64,000 nt of DNA from Alisma plantago-aquatica. Taxonomy: Eukaryota; Streptophyta; Magnoliopsida; Alismatales; Alismataceae. A program made the translations under genes and the position numbers. Below, in pieces: positions 34,562-47,299 of the stretch. The stretch covers positions 1,163,411,749-1,163,475,748 of the forward strand of contig OY856409.1 in the NCBI GenBank assembly GCA_963693085.1. The letters are read 5' to 3'. Position 1 is the stretch's first letter. Each line of letters begins with the position of its first letter. The notes beneath the pieces are model-generated. The model saw nothing but the letters and a program-made list of their open reading frames with translations, searched no databases and had not been told where the DNA came from.

Positions 34562-37500
34562 ATGGCTGAGCATTCTCCTGATGACTGCGCTGGTGATTAC
34601 CGTGAGGGTGAGGACATCAATGCGCCACCTCACAATGTAAGTTTTAAAAATATATCATATATTTATATCTATATGTCCATTTATAGTTATATCTTGTAAA
34701 TGTGTTTATTTTGTCAAATTTTAGGTTGATGATGCACATGTACCATCTGAAGCACTTGAGGCACTTGATCAGCAACACCAAAAAGTTGACAGGAGAAGGG
34801 GAATCACTATGATGAAGAAGTTAATAGCGCAAAAGGGCAATGGACCCAAAATTGTTGTGGATTTTGATGATGCAGGAAATGCATCTGGTGTGAATCGCAA
34901 TTCATTTGTTTCATATCTTGGGTATGTTACTCGTAGCCATTGCGGTTGTAAGATATATTCTTGGCATAAAGTTTCTAAGGAGAAGAAAGACATAATATGG
35001 AAGGATTTATGTGTGCGTTATTATTAATTTGCAATTATATTTTGTAGATTACTAATTTTTTGGATACTAGTTAATAGCAATTCTAATTTGCAGAGTATAT
35101 TTGAATTGGATGAAAAGCTGCATCGTAAATGCGTGATGCAACACTGTGGGAGAGTCCTAAGGAACTATAAATCTTACCCGAGAATACATAAAAGAAGTTG
35201 ACAAGAGGAAGAAGATAGCCACTGAACAGTGGAACTTCCTGGACAAAGAAGAATGGGACGCGTTTGTTGCTTCAAGACAAACAGATGAATTCAAGGTATT
35301 AGGCGTCAGTACCAATCTCATTAATATATGTTGTATTCACCTATTCAAGATTATCATTTACTGTTACTAACCAAATCATTAATATGCATACTAACTAGGC
35401 CCTCAGTGAGGCACAAACATCAAGGCGTGCACTGAATGTGCATGACCACACAATGGGTCCAAAGGGGTATGCAGGTATTCGCCAAAGACTACAGTCTGAG
35501 GCTACTGCTCAGTCTGCTACTACTCAGGAGTCCTCCATTGTAGGTAGCACACCTCTGCCTCACCATGATATCTGGATAGCTGGGAGGAAAAATAAGAAGG
35601 GAGAAATAAGGAAGCCCGCAACTGTTGAGGTGGCTGCAAAAATGGTAAAATACAACTCTTACAGCAATTGTTCAAATATTGATTATTTGTGGTGTTTACT
35701 TAATTACAAATTTTTGTTTTGGCGATTAGAGGGAGCTGCACGAGCTGAGGAAACAAGGCAAGTTCATCCCTGAGGGCACAAGGGATGAATTGACAGTTGG
35801 TCTGGGTAACCCAGAGCATCCTGGACGTGTTAGGGCTGTAGGCGCTGGTGTGGACATCAAATCTTTTTTTGGGCCATCCCAGCACAAACATGTCCCAAAA
35901 GTGGGAATTTCACAAGAAGAGGTAACATATTATTTCTTTACAATGTTATTGTAAAAAGGGAATTCAATAATTAGAAGCTAACGTTTCTTTTATCCATGTA
36001 GAGGTAGATAAGCTAGTTGATAGGAAACTGGAAGAAGCACTGAAAAAGTGGCAGGCATCTCAGACTGCCACTCAGCAGACAGTACCTATAATAGCATCCC
36101 GCTCTACTCCTACTGCAGAGGTTGGGAGTAATCCTATAGACCCACCACCTAGCACATCCACTGTAAGTATTTTTATGACATAGTAACTAGTTTTTTAATT
36201 CAAGATGATATGTTTTCAAGATGATATGTATATATGTATATAACATTCTTTACACAAAAATTTGTAGGGGTTGAAGCCATGCCATCTAAAAGTTAATGAA
36301 TACGTCATTGCATAGGCGTCGGCTTACCCATCCCTACCAGGGGAAATGTTTCACGAGTCTCCATTACCAGCTGGTTGGATTCGTATGAGCCCGGTACATA
36401 TATTCCCCAAGTGGATGGATCTTCCATTGCCATATGCCCACCCAGATTGTGAAACACTTGGTGAGGCACTAGGCGGAGTGATGTTGTGACTAAAAGAGGA
36501 TGTCATCTTTACTGAACTTTTATGGTAAATTTACATTACGTTAAATTGTTAGTGTGCGTATATGATGTCAGTTGATCTAAAATTATTATATATATACAGG
36601 TTAAAAAGAAGACACCCACAACATCTAGGCCTCCACTTCCACCTCCTACATTACCCATTTGGGTTCCACAGGACCTAACTATCCCGTTAGGTCCTAACTG
36701 TAGGGGTATGGCAATATGGTTAGGCAAACATGATATAAACTGCCCTATAACTGTTTCTATAGATTCAGATGCTGCAGGTCAATCATACGAAAGCAAACTA
36801 TTTATACAAGATATTTTGGAGTTGTTTCGATATGATTGGCTAAATACATCTGTGATAGAGCTATGGATAAGGTGAGATCTTCTTTATACATCCATATACC
36901 TTGTGTAAGATCTGGTGATCTGGTTTCTTATTTATTAATGCATGTGTAATTAATACATATTTTGCAGCTACTTAGACAAGATATGTGCAGATTTTGCATT
37001 CGAACATGTAGGATTTTTGATTCCATCTTTGATTAGTCTAGTAGCTAAAGACCCTCCATCAGTTCAACAATACTGCTGCGAGGCTTTTTCAATTTTTGCT
37101 CAAAAAAAGAAGATGATGATAATGGCTCCATTCAATGTAGAGTAAGTTTACTGTACATATTAAGAAAATTACATTTTTATTGTGGATTTTGAGTTATTAA
37201 TTTTTAACTTTTTTACCTCTAGTGGTATGCATTGGGAGTTACCGGTTATTGTCCCTGAGATGTTCACTGTCTATTATCTAGATCCTAAGGGGAGTAAATT
37301 GAATACAAAATATGGACACATAATGAAAATGGCATTATTCCGGTGAGAAATATTTTATTTTCATATCCGTTAACATATGTTATTACATTACTATTTAATT
37401 ATGCAATGTACTGTGTTACATTAACATGTAGGGGTTTTGATGAGTTCAAAAAGGCTGGAGGAAAGGTCCCCACAAAAAAGAACCAGCCAATAATTTGGAA

Positions 37501-37946
37501 GAACGTGAAAGTAAGTTCCCGACTGTGATATATGTATATATTATTTATGTGAACAGTGCTTAATTATTTGTATTTTTTAATATTTTGTATGTTTGAATTT
37601 ATAGTGTGCCACACAAGACAACGGATGGGCATGTGGATACTACATGATGCGATTTATGCACATGATTATCAAATATGCCGCAATGGGCATCGATTGTATT
37701 GCTGAGGTATTATATAGTCTCATTAGATAATATGAAATATATCAATCTTATTTATAGCTCATTAATTATATATATACATCATTCGCTTTACAGGTGTTTA
37801 CAACTGACCACACTATAGGAAATGCCTTACCAGATGTACATGCTCCCTATACGACGGGAGAATTAAATGAAGAAAGAGAAGAATGGGCAACAACCATACA
37901 AGTAGTGGGGGATTTAAGATATAATTGGGATGTTGATAGCGAATAA
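34562..37946 (+). pseudogene. CACTA accessory gene with Transposase_24-like and Ulp1-like domains (about 11 exons)
   Basis: Follows the transposase on the same strand. Exons read from splice sites: 34562-34636, 34725-35012, 35094-35295, 35399-35644, 35730-35921, about 36002-36162, then about 36267 onward to the stop at 37944-37946. The middle exons (WNFLDKEEWDAFVASRQTDE, PKGYAGIRQRL) resemble the plant transposase family Transposase_24. The C-terminal exons resemble the C48 cysteine protease fold: His in GMHWELP (37230), Asp in YYLDP (37281) and Cys in DNGWACGYYM (37632) all present. A 1 bp frameshift lies near 35178 and stops near 36313 and 36487, so the copy is broken. In related elements such proteins are thought to act with the transposase at the ends; the peptidase role is unproven. 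Confidence 0.7.
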
Positions 37947-38335
37947 TGACTAAAAAATGATATTTTGTAAATGAATTTCTGAATTATAATATATGTGTGA
38001 ATGGTTCTACATGTCTAGATGTTTCTACATGTGTCTGAGTGAAAATGAATGAAACTGTTGGTTGCTATATGAATGTTTCTACATGTGTGAATGTGAAAAT
38101 GAATGGAACTATAGATTGCTAGCTACATGAATGTTTCTAAATGTGTGAAAATCAAATGGAACTGCAGGTTGCATTGCTAAATGTGTGAATATTTTTGTTG
38201 TTAATTTTTCAGGTTTGTGACCTTTTGTTGGCTGATATCAATGGATGTCGTAAAACCTGCAGTTCATAACTGAACTGCAGGTTTCTCATCCTGCGACCAG
38301 CCATACAGCAGGTCTGAAGACTGACAAAAAAAAAA
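37947..38335. other. 3' untranslated region of the CACTA gene
   Basis: Contains repeated ATGAATGTTTCTA(C/A)ATGTGTGAA words (37990-38190), and no frame of interest. Confidence 0.5.
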
Positions 38336-38339
38336 CAAA

Positions 38340-38870
38340 AAATAGGCGTCGGTTATTTGTATAAAACTGACACCACATAGTTACAGTGTCGGTTTTATAT
38401 AACTAACCGACGCCTATTTCCTGTGGCGCAAAGGCATATGGCGTCGGTTGCTTATCTAATAACCGACGCTGATAATGCCCAAGATGGCGCCCTTCTGTGT
38501 GGCGCGAAGGCATATGGCGTCGGTTTGTTATCTAATAACTGACGCCTATAAGGAATAGGGCGTCGGTTGCTTATCTAATAACCGACGCTGATAGTGCCCA
38601 ACATGGCGCCCTTCTGTGGCACGAAGGCATATGGCGTCAGTTTCTTATCTAATAACTGACGCCTATAGTGCCATGTTGGCACGTTTTCGATGACGCGAAG
38701 GCATATGGCGTCGGTTTCTTATCTAATAACCGACGCCTATAGTGCCCTGCTGGCGCGTTTTCAGTGGCGCGCGAAGGGTTTTGGCATCGGTTTTTGAACC
38801 GACGCGTAACGGCTGGGCTTTGAGCGTCGCCCACATAGGTGTTGCTTAGAAACTGACACTAAAGGTCTGT
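38340..38870. repeat. 3' subterminal repeats of CACTA
   Basis: Six or more units of about 60-70 bp built from GGCGTCGGTT, TTATCTAATAACCGACGCC and GGCGCGAAGGCATAT. Each contains an inverted pair GCGTCGGTT ... AACCGACGC and can form a small hairpin. Confidence 0.88.
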
Positions 38871-38885
38871 TATGTACTAGTGATA

Positions 38886-39227
38886 TCTCTCCTGTCTTAC
38901 TTGATGTTGATACATGTTCTTAAGATGTGTTACCATCTCCATTACATTCATGTTCTCATGATGCTCTTGCAACTCATAGTTCATTGAGCACAACATCAAG
39001 CACTTGACATCCACGACGTCATCAAGGTGCTTCTTGTATGCATACTTTTCATCCTTGGGCACATTTAAGGCGGGTTCTGCTGGATCAGGTGTTTCAAGGA
39101 CATAGAGCTTATGCTCCTGTATGAGAACAATTCTCAACATCCTAAACCAATTTTGAAAGTTGATTCCAGTAAGTTTTTCCTTCTCAGGGACCGATCGCAA
39201 TGAGAATGTGTGAGTTTTGTTTTCCAT
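38886..39227 (-). pseudogene. gag of copia A, 5' part
   Basis: Starts at the ATG on the minus strand (39227). It contains KLTGINFQNWFRMLRIVLIQ, LDDVVDVKCLMLCSMNYELQ and VTHLKNMYQHQVRQERY, the usual N-terminal copia gag sequence (N-W-R-L-I and C-L-M-L landmarks). Open up to the CACTA junction at 38886, where the reading frame is cut. Confidence 0.8.
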
Positions 39228-39773
39228 TTGATTTCTACAAAAGAAAAAGATTGCATTTAGTCCAAAACATGTTGACTTATAAAGATTTGATAAACAAGAT
39301 TAATTAGGTCTTTAATTAATTACGATCCCACTATTTTATTCATATTGATATACCTCACTATGAACTCGAAAGATTGTTGTGTACAACCTTCTATTGAGCC
39401 AAGATCCAAAATAGTTGGATCCATTCCCAACCAACACAGGCGTCAAAGACCGAATACTAATGTAGACAACTTTTCCAATTGCATCTTATACAACTCTTGG
39501 ATAGATGACCATGCACAACTCCTTGCCATGATGCATCTATGTTCCTCTAGGTACTTGATCTTATCAAGGTTCCCTAGTTAAATCCAACCCATAAGAGAAC
39601 ATGATGAGTGTGCACCCTGCAAAGGCAGACCCATACACCAACTATCACACTTCCACGATATAGATAGTGTACCACACGGAGGTGTGCCCACACATAGTCG
39701 ATCAAGCTTTTCATGTGTGTTGCTTTATGGAAGGCAAATAAAACTTAATATTAATAATTGATGGGTTTTATTA

Positions 39774-39811
<38 letters not shown>

Positions 39812-40777
39812 ACACCACATACTTATAGTACATATCATATACTACTATATTACATGCAATCACAAACACAAAAACATTGGTTATGGCCATACTATTGTAA
39901 TCTTTTGAAGCCACAAAGGATTACGGTCCACCTAAGGTCTTATGCATCTCATGCAACAACACTTGTGAATCAACCTATAAGGATTAGCATTACAATGAAC
40001 AACTTCATGGATGCTCTGTGAGGTTGGAACTTCAAGTTGCTTCTCCATGGATTCTTCTTGGAGTTGGATCTTCAGGTTGCTTCTTGGAATTGGATCTTCA
40101 AGTTGCTTCTCCATGGACACTCCTTGGAGTTGGAACTTCAAGTTGCCTCCTTACATCAAGTTTACAAAGACTAAAAGTAATCATGTCTCTATTATATCAC
40201 ATGAGTACAAATATAAAGAGAAATTAATTACACTTTGAAATAACAGATGAGGCTCGACATGCAAGACGAATAATTTATACAAAGGATCCATGTACAACCA
40301 TTATATATCTATAGAATTTACAAACAAACATATACACAACATTCACAACCACATTCATTCACAACATTCACAAAAAGGGGTCCTAGGCCATAACCGTGCA
40401 TGCATTCACAACATAAAATAAATTTTAAAGGAAACATGCATGATATAATGGTATATCTACATATACGTATATACATAATAAAATTGCAGTCTTTTTAATG
40501 CAGGACATTCCCCATCAAATAAATTTTTGACTCCCACTCAGACTATGTGGGGTACATAGGGTCTACAAAATTTTACTTCCATGCACTTAGAAAAATCAGT
40601 ATTTTCCATAGTCGACCCCGTCCGAAACATCAAAAACTAAAGGTTGTGGTGTATGTAGAATTAGGATAAGATATGCACGTTAACAGTTTTAAGTTCTCAT
40701 CATATGCAACCAAAGAAAATAGTATATAACAATTCGATCATATCGAAATGAATCTAAATACGCTTTAGATTGATGTT
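39228..40777 (-). other. Leader of copia A
   Basis: About 1.5 kb of non-coding DNA between primer site and gag. It includes a TA microsatellite at 39776-39808 and short internal repeats (40015-40145) containing TTCAAGTTGCTTCTCCATGG. Confidence 0.6.
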
Positions 40778-40789
40778 GCTGTGATACCA
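40778..40789 (-). promoter_or_regulatory. Primer binding site of copia A
   Basis: The minus strand reads TGGTATCACAGC one base after the LTR, one mismatch from the initiator-Met tRNA primer site TGGTATCAGAGC. Confidence 0.8.
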
Positions 40790-40790
40790 C

Positions 40791-41491
40791 TGTTGGGTTT
40801 TGTGGAGGAAACATGTGCGGCGGGAGCAATAAAAAATATATATTTCCACACAACCCGTAACAGGATCTCATCAACAACAACATATTTAGAAAGAGTGTCC
40901 GCGGAATATACCTTGTCGCAGAGCAAGTCCGGTGATGTCCCGCTACACAATGGTGTGCAACACTCCTAGCTTACATGTACAATACTTCTCTCCCATCCTC
41001 CGAAGATCTGGTAGTGCTCCTTTTATGCGGTGATGTACGCCGCTTGTAACGTGTATGGATGGTGATTGACGTCCTTCGAATGTAGGAGTCTAAGCATCTA
41101 CGTCTCTACTTCATCCATGTGGATGGACTAGAACTCCACATCGCACTTCCTAAGCTGACAAGAAGGATCAACCTCTTTGTGATGATGTGCTAGTGTCGCG
41201 GTGATTTCCTTTCTCTCCTAAGGATGTTGATGTCTAGGGTTTACGTATGTGAGTGTAAACTAAAAAGCCTCTCTCAATATCTCACAAAGATATCGGCCAT
41301 CAAGCCCCTTTTAAATAGGAAGTAGGGTTTTCTAAACCCTTCGGTGAATAGAAAGACTGCATTAATTAAAATGCTCATGGATTAATTAGAATATTGTGGA
41401 ATTAATTAACCAATTAATCATATTAATTGATAAATCAATATCCAACTCCATGAAATCGCTCAGAATGGCTCTATGGGCATACATACCAACA
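40791..41491 (-). repeat. 5' LTR of copia A
   Basis: 701 bp with TGTTGG and CCAACA ends. It matches 23126-23852 over its length, including the GAATATACCTTGTCGC and GGAGTTAATTAA-type AT-rich blocks. CGACC follows as target duplication. Confidence 0.88.
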
Positions 41492-41930
41492 CGACCATCA
41501 TCCCTCAACCAATAACCATCCACCCTACCCATCGACCTTACTTGTCGACCACCACCCGTCGACCTCACCCATCGATACCTCTACCCGAGATTCCTAAATA
41601 GAACATTGAAACCCTAAAGGTCTCACCTTATCTCCAGCTTGTTCCACATGGTAGAGTGACTCTCTTACCATGGCTGTGTAGGTATTTTCTTCTCCCTACT
41701 ACCCCTATGAGGGTTTCGTAGATATATTAAATCTGGATCTACTATTGCTATCTACTCTCCCTATGTGGGTTCTTTGGATCTCTTTAGATTTGGTTGCTGC
41801 TATCTCTTCCCTATGTGGGTTATCTGAGATCTTCTTATATTATTGTTGATCTCTGCCATTGCATGTTGTTTTTGTTATACTACGAGTTTTCTTTCAGATC
41901 TAGTCTTAAAGATCTGACTTTTGACCTATT

Positions 41931-42899
41931 ATGGATTCCATGAAGACTACAGATCCTTCAAGGATCCTATGTGTTATGACTGTGAAACTTAATGGATCAA
42001 ACTACCATCTATGGGAAACTTATTTTGTACTGTATGTCAAAGCCCAAGGGCATCATTCTCATATCTCTTCTACTGTTAAGGATCCTCCTATTTCCTCGGA
42101 GGATGACAAAGTCAAACAGGCCTATGACCAATGGGCCAAAGAGGATTTTGGTGTCATGACATGGATGGTGAATGGTGTTGAACCGAAGATCAGTCAGTCT
42201 CTTCTTCACCTACCTAATGCCAAGGCCATGTGGGATCAACTGTCTCATGTGTACTCACATCAGCAAAACCCGAAGAAAGTCTTTGAGATCTTCAAAAGCT
42301 TGGCTAAAATGGAGCATTCCAGTGAGGAATCCATTGAAGACTATTACAACCAGTGCTCTACAATATGGGCTAAATTTGAAGTATATCATTCACTCTCTAC
42401 TGATATCAAAGAAGTTCAATGGTAATGTGACAAACTTTATCTAGTTCAATTTTTGAATGGTTTACCTGATTCCTTTATAGGTGTGGTAGACCAAATCTTA
42501 TCCAGTGATCCCTTGCCCACGCTAAGGAATGTTTTCAAGTGTGTTCAACACCTTCCTTCTATGACTACTACTACTAATGATCACTCAATACTTGTGGTTC
42601 TCTCCTCTAACTCCGGTCAAGGACGTGGATGTGGTCATGGACGTAGTCGTGGTGGGCATACCCATGGACGAGGACCTCCTGGTGGACGAAGTCAATCTCC
42701 ACTTACTACTGACAATCGTGTATGCAACTTCTATGAACGCATGAACCGCACTGAAGACAGCTGTCGGTTAAAATATGGTAAACCTTCCTGGGCAAATCAT
42801 GTCTCCTCGGATGTCTGTGACATCTCCACTACTACTGTCTCAAGTTCTACTCAGCCTATAGTTGAAAGGATTCGTGCGGAGTTTCACAAACTCCTATAG
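41931..42899 (+). pseudogene. gag of copia C (UBN2-type, one internal stop)
   Basis: Starts MDSMKTTDPSRILCVMTVKL with NGSNYHLWETYF, then EDYYNQCSTIWAKFE and LVQFLNGLPDSF. It ends in a Gly/Arg/His-rich tail and a worn zinc knuckle (CNFYERMNRTEDSC). A single in-frame TAA at 42423 splits it; the frame is otherwise kept for 323 codons. Coats the element RNA in active copies. Confidence 0.85.
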
Positions 42900-42959
42900 G
42901 ATCACCTATCCTTGCCAGCTTCTACTACTGAAAAGGTTTCCTCTACTCTTCTTACTCTT

Positions 42960-43440
42960 CTTCTACTTACAGTAAAAATAAATGGGTCACCGACTCTGGC
43001 GCAACTGCACATATTTTTGGCTGCTCCAAACTTTTCACTACCTTGTTTAACACTACTCGTGTCCCTCCTGTAACTGTTGAGTATGGGACTCAGTCTGTTG
43101 TTCATGGCATTGGAACTATATCTTTGTCCAACAATATGCTCTTAAAATCCATCTTATATGTTGCACATTTTCCTCTTAATTTACAATCTATTAGTAAAAC
43201 TGTTAACAACCTTAAGTTTTTTATTACTTTTGATCTTGGGTGTTGTGTTTTTCAGAATCTCTATACAAGGAAGAGGATTGGTTTAGGCCATTAGGGACCA
43301 GATGGACTGTACTACCTAGATGTGTCAAAATCTGTTGTAGCTCTACTATCTTCTTCTATGACAAGTCTGCAATGGCACTGTAGCGTTGGGCATCCTTGTG
43401 TTGAAAAATTGCTTTTTGTTTTTCTTAATATGTCCGAAAA
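42960..43440 (+). pseudogene. Protease and pre-integrase region of copia C
   Basis: KWVTDSGATAHIFG carries the aspartic protease signature DSGA (Asp codon at 42992), followed by GIGTISLSNNMLLKSILYV and LNLQSISKTVNNLKF. The zinc region follows as WHCSVGHPCVEKL. Stops and a change of frame separate these parts. Confidence 0.75.
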
Positions 43441-43519
43441 ACAATTTATGTGAATCACACTAGTTTAGCAAACAAAATCATGATACTTTTCATAAGAAGA
43501 ATGAAGTTAATTCTAAACA

Positions 43520-44200
43520 CGTGTTTGATATTGTTCATGCCAATATTTGGGGACCATGAACAGTTCCTATCTTGTCTAGTTATCATTATTTTATGATCTT
43601 TATTTATGATCATTCCAGGGCTACTTGGTTGGTTCTCCTAAAAGATTGATGTATTGTTTTACAAACTATCACCACCTTTTTTACTGAGATCCAAACCCAG
43701 TTCCAAACTATTGTTAAAATCTTACGGACTGATAATGTCGTAGAATTTATGCAAATATCCATTGATATTCTTTTTAGTTCTTGGGGTATCATTCATCAGA
43801 CTTCCTTTTCTTACACACCACAACAAACTGGTGTGAAAGACAGGAAGAATCATCATCTTCTTGACATAGCACAGACTATTCTTCTTCACTATCATGTTCC
43901 TAAACACTTATGGCCTGAAGCTATGTCTACTACATGCTAGTTAATTAACCATATGACTTCATTTGTGTTGCTTCATCAAATCAATGTTTATCTTCTCTCT
44001 CCTGATGCACCTGCATTTTATGTTCCACCACTCATCTTTACTTCACATGTTTTGTTAAGAATCTATACCCTGGAATATTTAAACTTGACCCTTGCTCCAC
44101 TAAATGTGTCTTTTTGAGTTACTTCAGAACTCAAAAAGGTTATTGGTGTCATGATCCTATCAATCATTAATGGTTTGTAAGTACATATGTTGGGTTTTTT
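43520..44200 (+). pseudogene. Integrase of copia C (heavily degraded)
   Basis: Fragments across frames: FDIVHANIWGP with Asn at the first catalytic position, SYTPQQTGVKDRKNHHLLDI with the conserved RKNRHLLD-type block, and VFLSYFRTQKGYWCHDP. Many stops. Confidence 0.7.
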
Positions 44201-44519
44201 GAAAACATGTTGTACTACTATGACTAAGGAGTTGCATTATCTAGTGGTCTAATGGATCCTACTCCTATGCCTGAGGTAGTAACACATGATCACACTGACC
44301 AAACTGGAGGTGTCCACGACTACACCCCCCTCTATGGATCATCAACAACATATTCCTCCCTCAACGGTAGGTTAAAACACCTCATAGGTATTCTCTGAAC
44401 TACATCTTCCTATTAGCAAAAGGAAAGATGTGTGTTCCTATACTCAACATCTGATTAGTAATTTTTTCTATACTACTAGTCTTGGTGATAGCCTTGCATG
44501 TTTTACCACTGCTTTGTCT

Positions 44520-45083
44520 ACTATCTCTATGCCAAAGAATGCTATACAATCTCTTCATCATCCTACCTGGTGCCAAGCTATGGAAACTGAAAAGATATCC
44601 CTTCAAGATCGCAAGACCTAGGAACTTGTTGATCATCTTGAAAACTATCTGACGGTTGGTTGTTGTTATATTTTTACTATTAAATATGAACCAGATGGTT
44701 CTACTGAAAGGATGACGGATCTACATGTAGCCAAAGGCTACACACAAACCTATGGAGTGGACTACTTTGAAAGTTTCTCTCCAGTATCCCACCTCAACTC
44801 TGTGAGAGTTCTTATCTCTGTCGGTGTTAATAAAGATTGACCTCATTTTCAACTTGATGTCAAAAATGCCTTCCAATATGGTAACCTTCATGAGAAATTT
44901 TATGTGGAACAACCACCTGGTTTTTCCAGTCAGGGGGAATGTTCCAAAGTCTACAGACTCAGGAAGGAAATTTATGGCCTCAAACAAAGTCCACGAGCAT
45001 GCTCTGATAAATTAAGCCAAATACTTATCCAATTTCAATTCCGATGCTCCCATTCTGATCATTCTATCTTTATTAGAAAAACA
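44520..45083 (+). pseudogene. Reverse transcriptase of copia C, cut by copia B
   Basis: TWCQAMETEKISLQDRKT, ELVDHLENYLTVGCCYIFTI, LHVAKGYTQTYGVDYFESFS, FQLDVKNAFQYGNLHEKFYV and YRLRKEIYGLKQSPRAC are clear copia RT blocks. Frame changes and stops lie between them. The sequence stops at DHSIFIRKT, before the YVDD site, where the LTR of B begins. Confidence 0.85.
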
Positions 45084-47280
45084 TGTTGGGTAAAATGGAC
45101 ACAAAGTATAGCAGCAGAAACAAGATATCTATTTATCTGTATTCCCATAACAGAAAGATCACATCAACTACTAGAAAATAGGAAGGATAGTTTTAGCGAG
45201 TTACACCTTGTCCTGGAGCAAGTCCACTGACAAAACTCGCTTCTTTAAAATAGATGACAAGTTGCTCTTGGATGGTGGTTGTGCATCTCCTAGTTTTCAC
45301 CATGAACAACAAACAAGACACCTTCTAAAGTGCACCTATGGGCGGGCCACGAACTGCAGGTTGTTGTTGTTCACCTAGCAGCAACCAATGGACTCCTACC
45401 TCTATATTAGTCCACACTGACCAACTAGAAATCATGGTGTTCACCAAGAACGGTCAGGAAGGAGTCCTTCCCATTGGTGTACTAGTCACAACCCTTCTCT
45501 CCCACAATGACAACTACCAGTTGTTCTCTCCCTTTGGATATCCCTCCCTGTTGGGTAGGACTTGTTTGTGCTCTCTTAGTTACCACAACCAGAGAGGAGA
45601 ACATTTTTTAGCGGAATTGATTTTCAGTTGTCTGTGTTATCTTGGGAAGCCCCCAGTACACCCTCTTTTTATAGACGAGGTTAGGGTTAGGGTTTCCAGT
45701 CTGTACAAGATTGTGTGGGAGTGGAAAGGACCGGAAGAACTTGAACTTTTACAACCTACGACAGTTGAAATGACCATTTCGCACACCCAAATGATCATCT
45801 GGTTTCCGACACAGTCATCTCGCACTGCCAAACGGTCGTTAAGAAGTTTCCCAACTGCACACAAATTTGGCAATTTCGATTCCAATTAATATACATATTA
45901 TTTCATCTTGCACATAAGGTATATGCAATCGAAACTATTCGGGAAGCATCTCGAACCTTTGTTCGACCCAACTTGGCCGTCTCACCCTGGTGAGATGCCC
46001 GTCTTGCTCACCTAGTTGTCCAATGAGTTGAGTTGAGGCAATTGGTTCAATCATATTGAAACAGTTGGTTCAAGGGCATAACTAAACCAATTCAAACTTC
46101 GATCAGCCTAACCCTCCCAAAAGGTCATCTCAACTACTTGAGGTGCCCATCTGACTGCCCAAATAGTCCTCTCACCCAGTGAAATGGTCATTTGGAAGAC
46201 CTGATCAGCCAATTGAGTGATCATTTGTGTGAATTAAATACTAAATACTTTATTAATCGATCCAATTGTCATTCAAGAACAAACTCCATGAGTTTCTATG
46301 TGTGTGACCCTATAGGTCGCATATCACGTTGGCAGTGAATGTCCATAACTAGCTTATGATATCACAAGCCAAGAGTGGTGCCTAGTTGGATGCCAGTGCT
46401 ACCTAAGTGAGATGGAAAGTTGGAGAACAACTTCAACCTAAAATTTGTGTAAGGTATTGCAATGATTATATAATTCCTTTGTCTTTGATATCCAAAATGA
46501 ACTTGAGGCATAGAAGGTCATCCTCTCAACACTCAATCCTTGTTTCCTGACCCAAGAGTAGACTGTATGAGATAATGTGACATTAATATCATATATCGAT
46601 TTACATGTGCATGTGCATGTGTTTCACAGTCTTTCTTATCAAGTGGTCAGGACATCATATTCCAGTAGGAGGGACAAATCCCATATCTATCACTCACAGT
46701 CTCTCCCCACGTGTCAAAGCCACCCAAGCATCTTTATTTTAACAACCCATGTTTTAGTACTGCGTTTAATGATGTCAAAGCATACCCAACAACATGTAAC
46801 GAGTATAGTGACTTCAGGTCTAAGAATCACAATCACCACCTTCACTATGAAAGATGATTGTGACTCCAGGTGGGTCTGTCTGATACACTATTCTCTAACA
46901 TGTATCTGTGTGCTTAGTTTGATATTGCCATATAATGAATAATGAGATTTACTCATCAACCAACTCGCACTCTGATATTATGTGTTACAATTGTCTATCA
47001 ACCTTCCATAATAACAATCGATCATGGACATAATGAGAATATGCATATGTACTCTTAACATCTGTATGATCTCATCACAAGGATAGGAACTTGACAACAT
47101 ATGTCATTGAGTAATATGACTCTCTAGACATTCATTTTGTATCCTCATTATCTCATAACTGAGTGAAATAGATGAATTGGAAGATTGACTTTATATATGT
47201 TATTATTAATCAAATACTTTTAGGTAATTATGTCATGTCAATCATCATATGACTGGATTTATAGACATACCTTACCAACA
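45084..47280 (-). repeat. LTR of copia B
   Basis: The left half resembles the LTR of A (TACACCTTGTCCTGGAGCAA against ATACCTTGTCGCAGAGCAAG). The right half resembles the displaced relic 23985-25053. Frames inside, up to 183 residues, are not conserved in the relatives. Confidence 0.75.
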
Positions 47281-47299
47281 TACTCCCACTTACACTTAG

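Larger units (their letters stand above)
28857..38882 (+). mobile_element. CACTA (En/Spm) transposon, 10.03 kb
   Basis: The ends read CACTACTACAG at 28857 and GTACTAGTG at 38882, flanked by ATA on both sides (28854-28856 and 38883-38885), the 3 bp duplication typical of CACTA. Subterminal arrays of GTGTCGGTT / AACCGACGC words lie at both ends. Inside are a GC-rich promoter-leader region, a TNP2-type transposase and a second multi-exon gene with a Ulp1-like domain, both plus strand. It lies within the gag of copia A. Confidence 0.92.
23126..41491 (-). mobile_element. Copia retrotransposon A, interrupted by CACTA
   Basis: LTRs at 23126-23852 (3') and 40791-41491 (5') in minus orientation, flanked by CGACC on both sides (23121-23125 and 41492-41496). 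Removing the CACTA insertion leaves about 8.3 kb with primer site, a 1.5 kb leader, gag, integrase, reverse transcriptase and RNase H in copia order. All coding parts contain stops or frameshifts. The two LTRs differ by many transitions, so the insertion is old. Confidence 0.85.

Noticed and set aside
45338..45889. 183-residue frame
   Set aside because: It lies wholly within the LTR of copia B and has no domain. Homologous LTR parts in copia A do not keep the frame.
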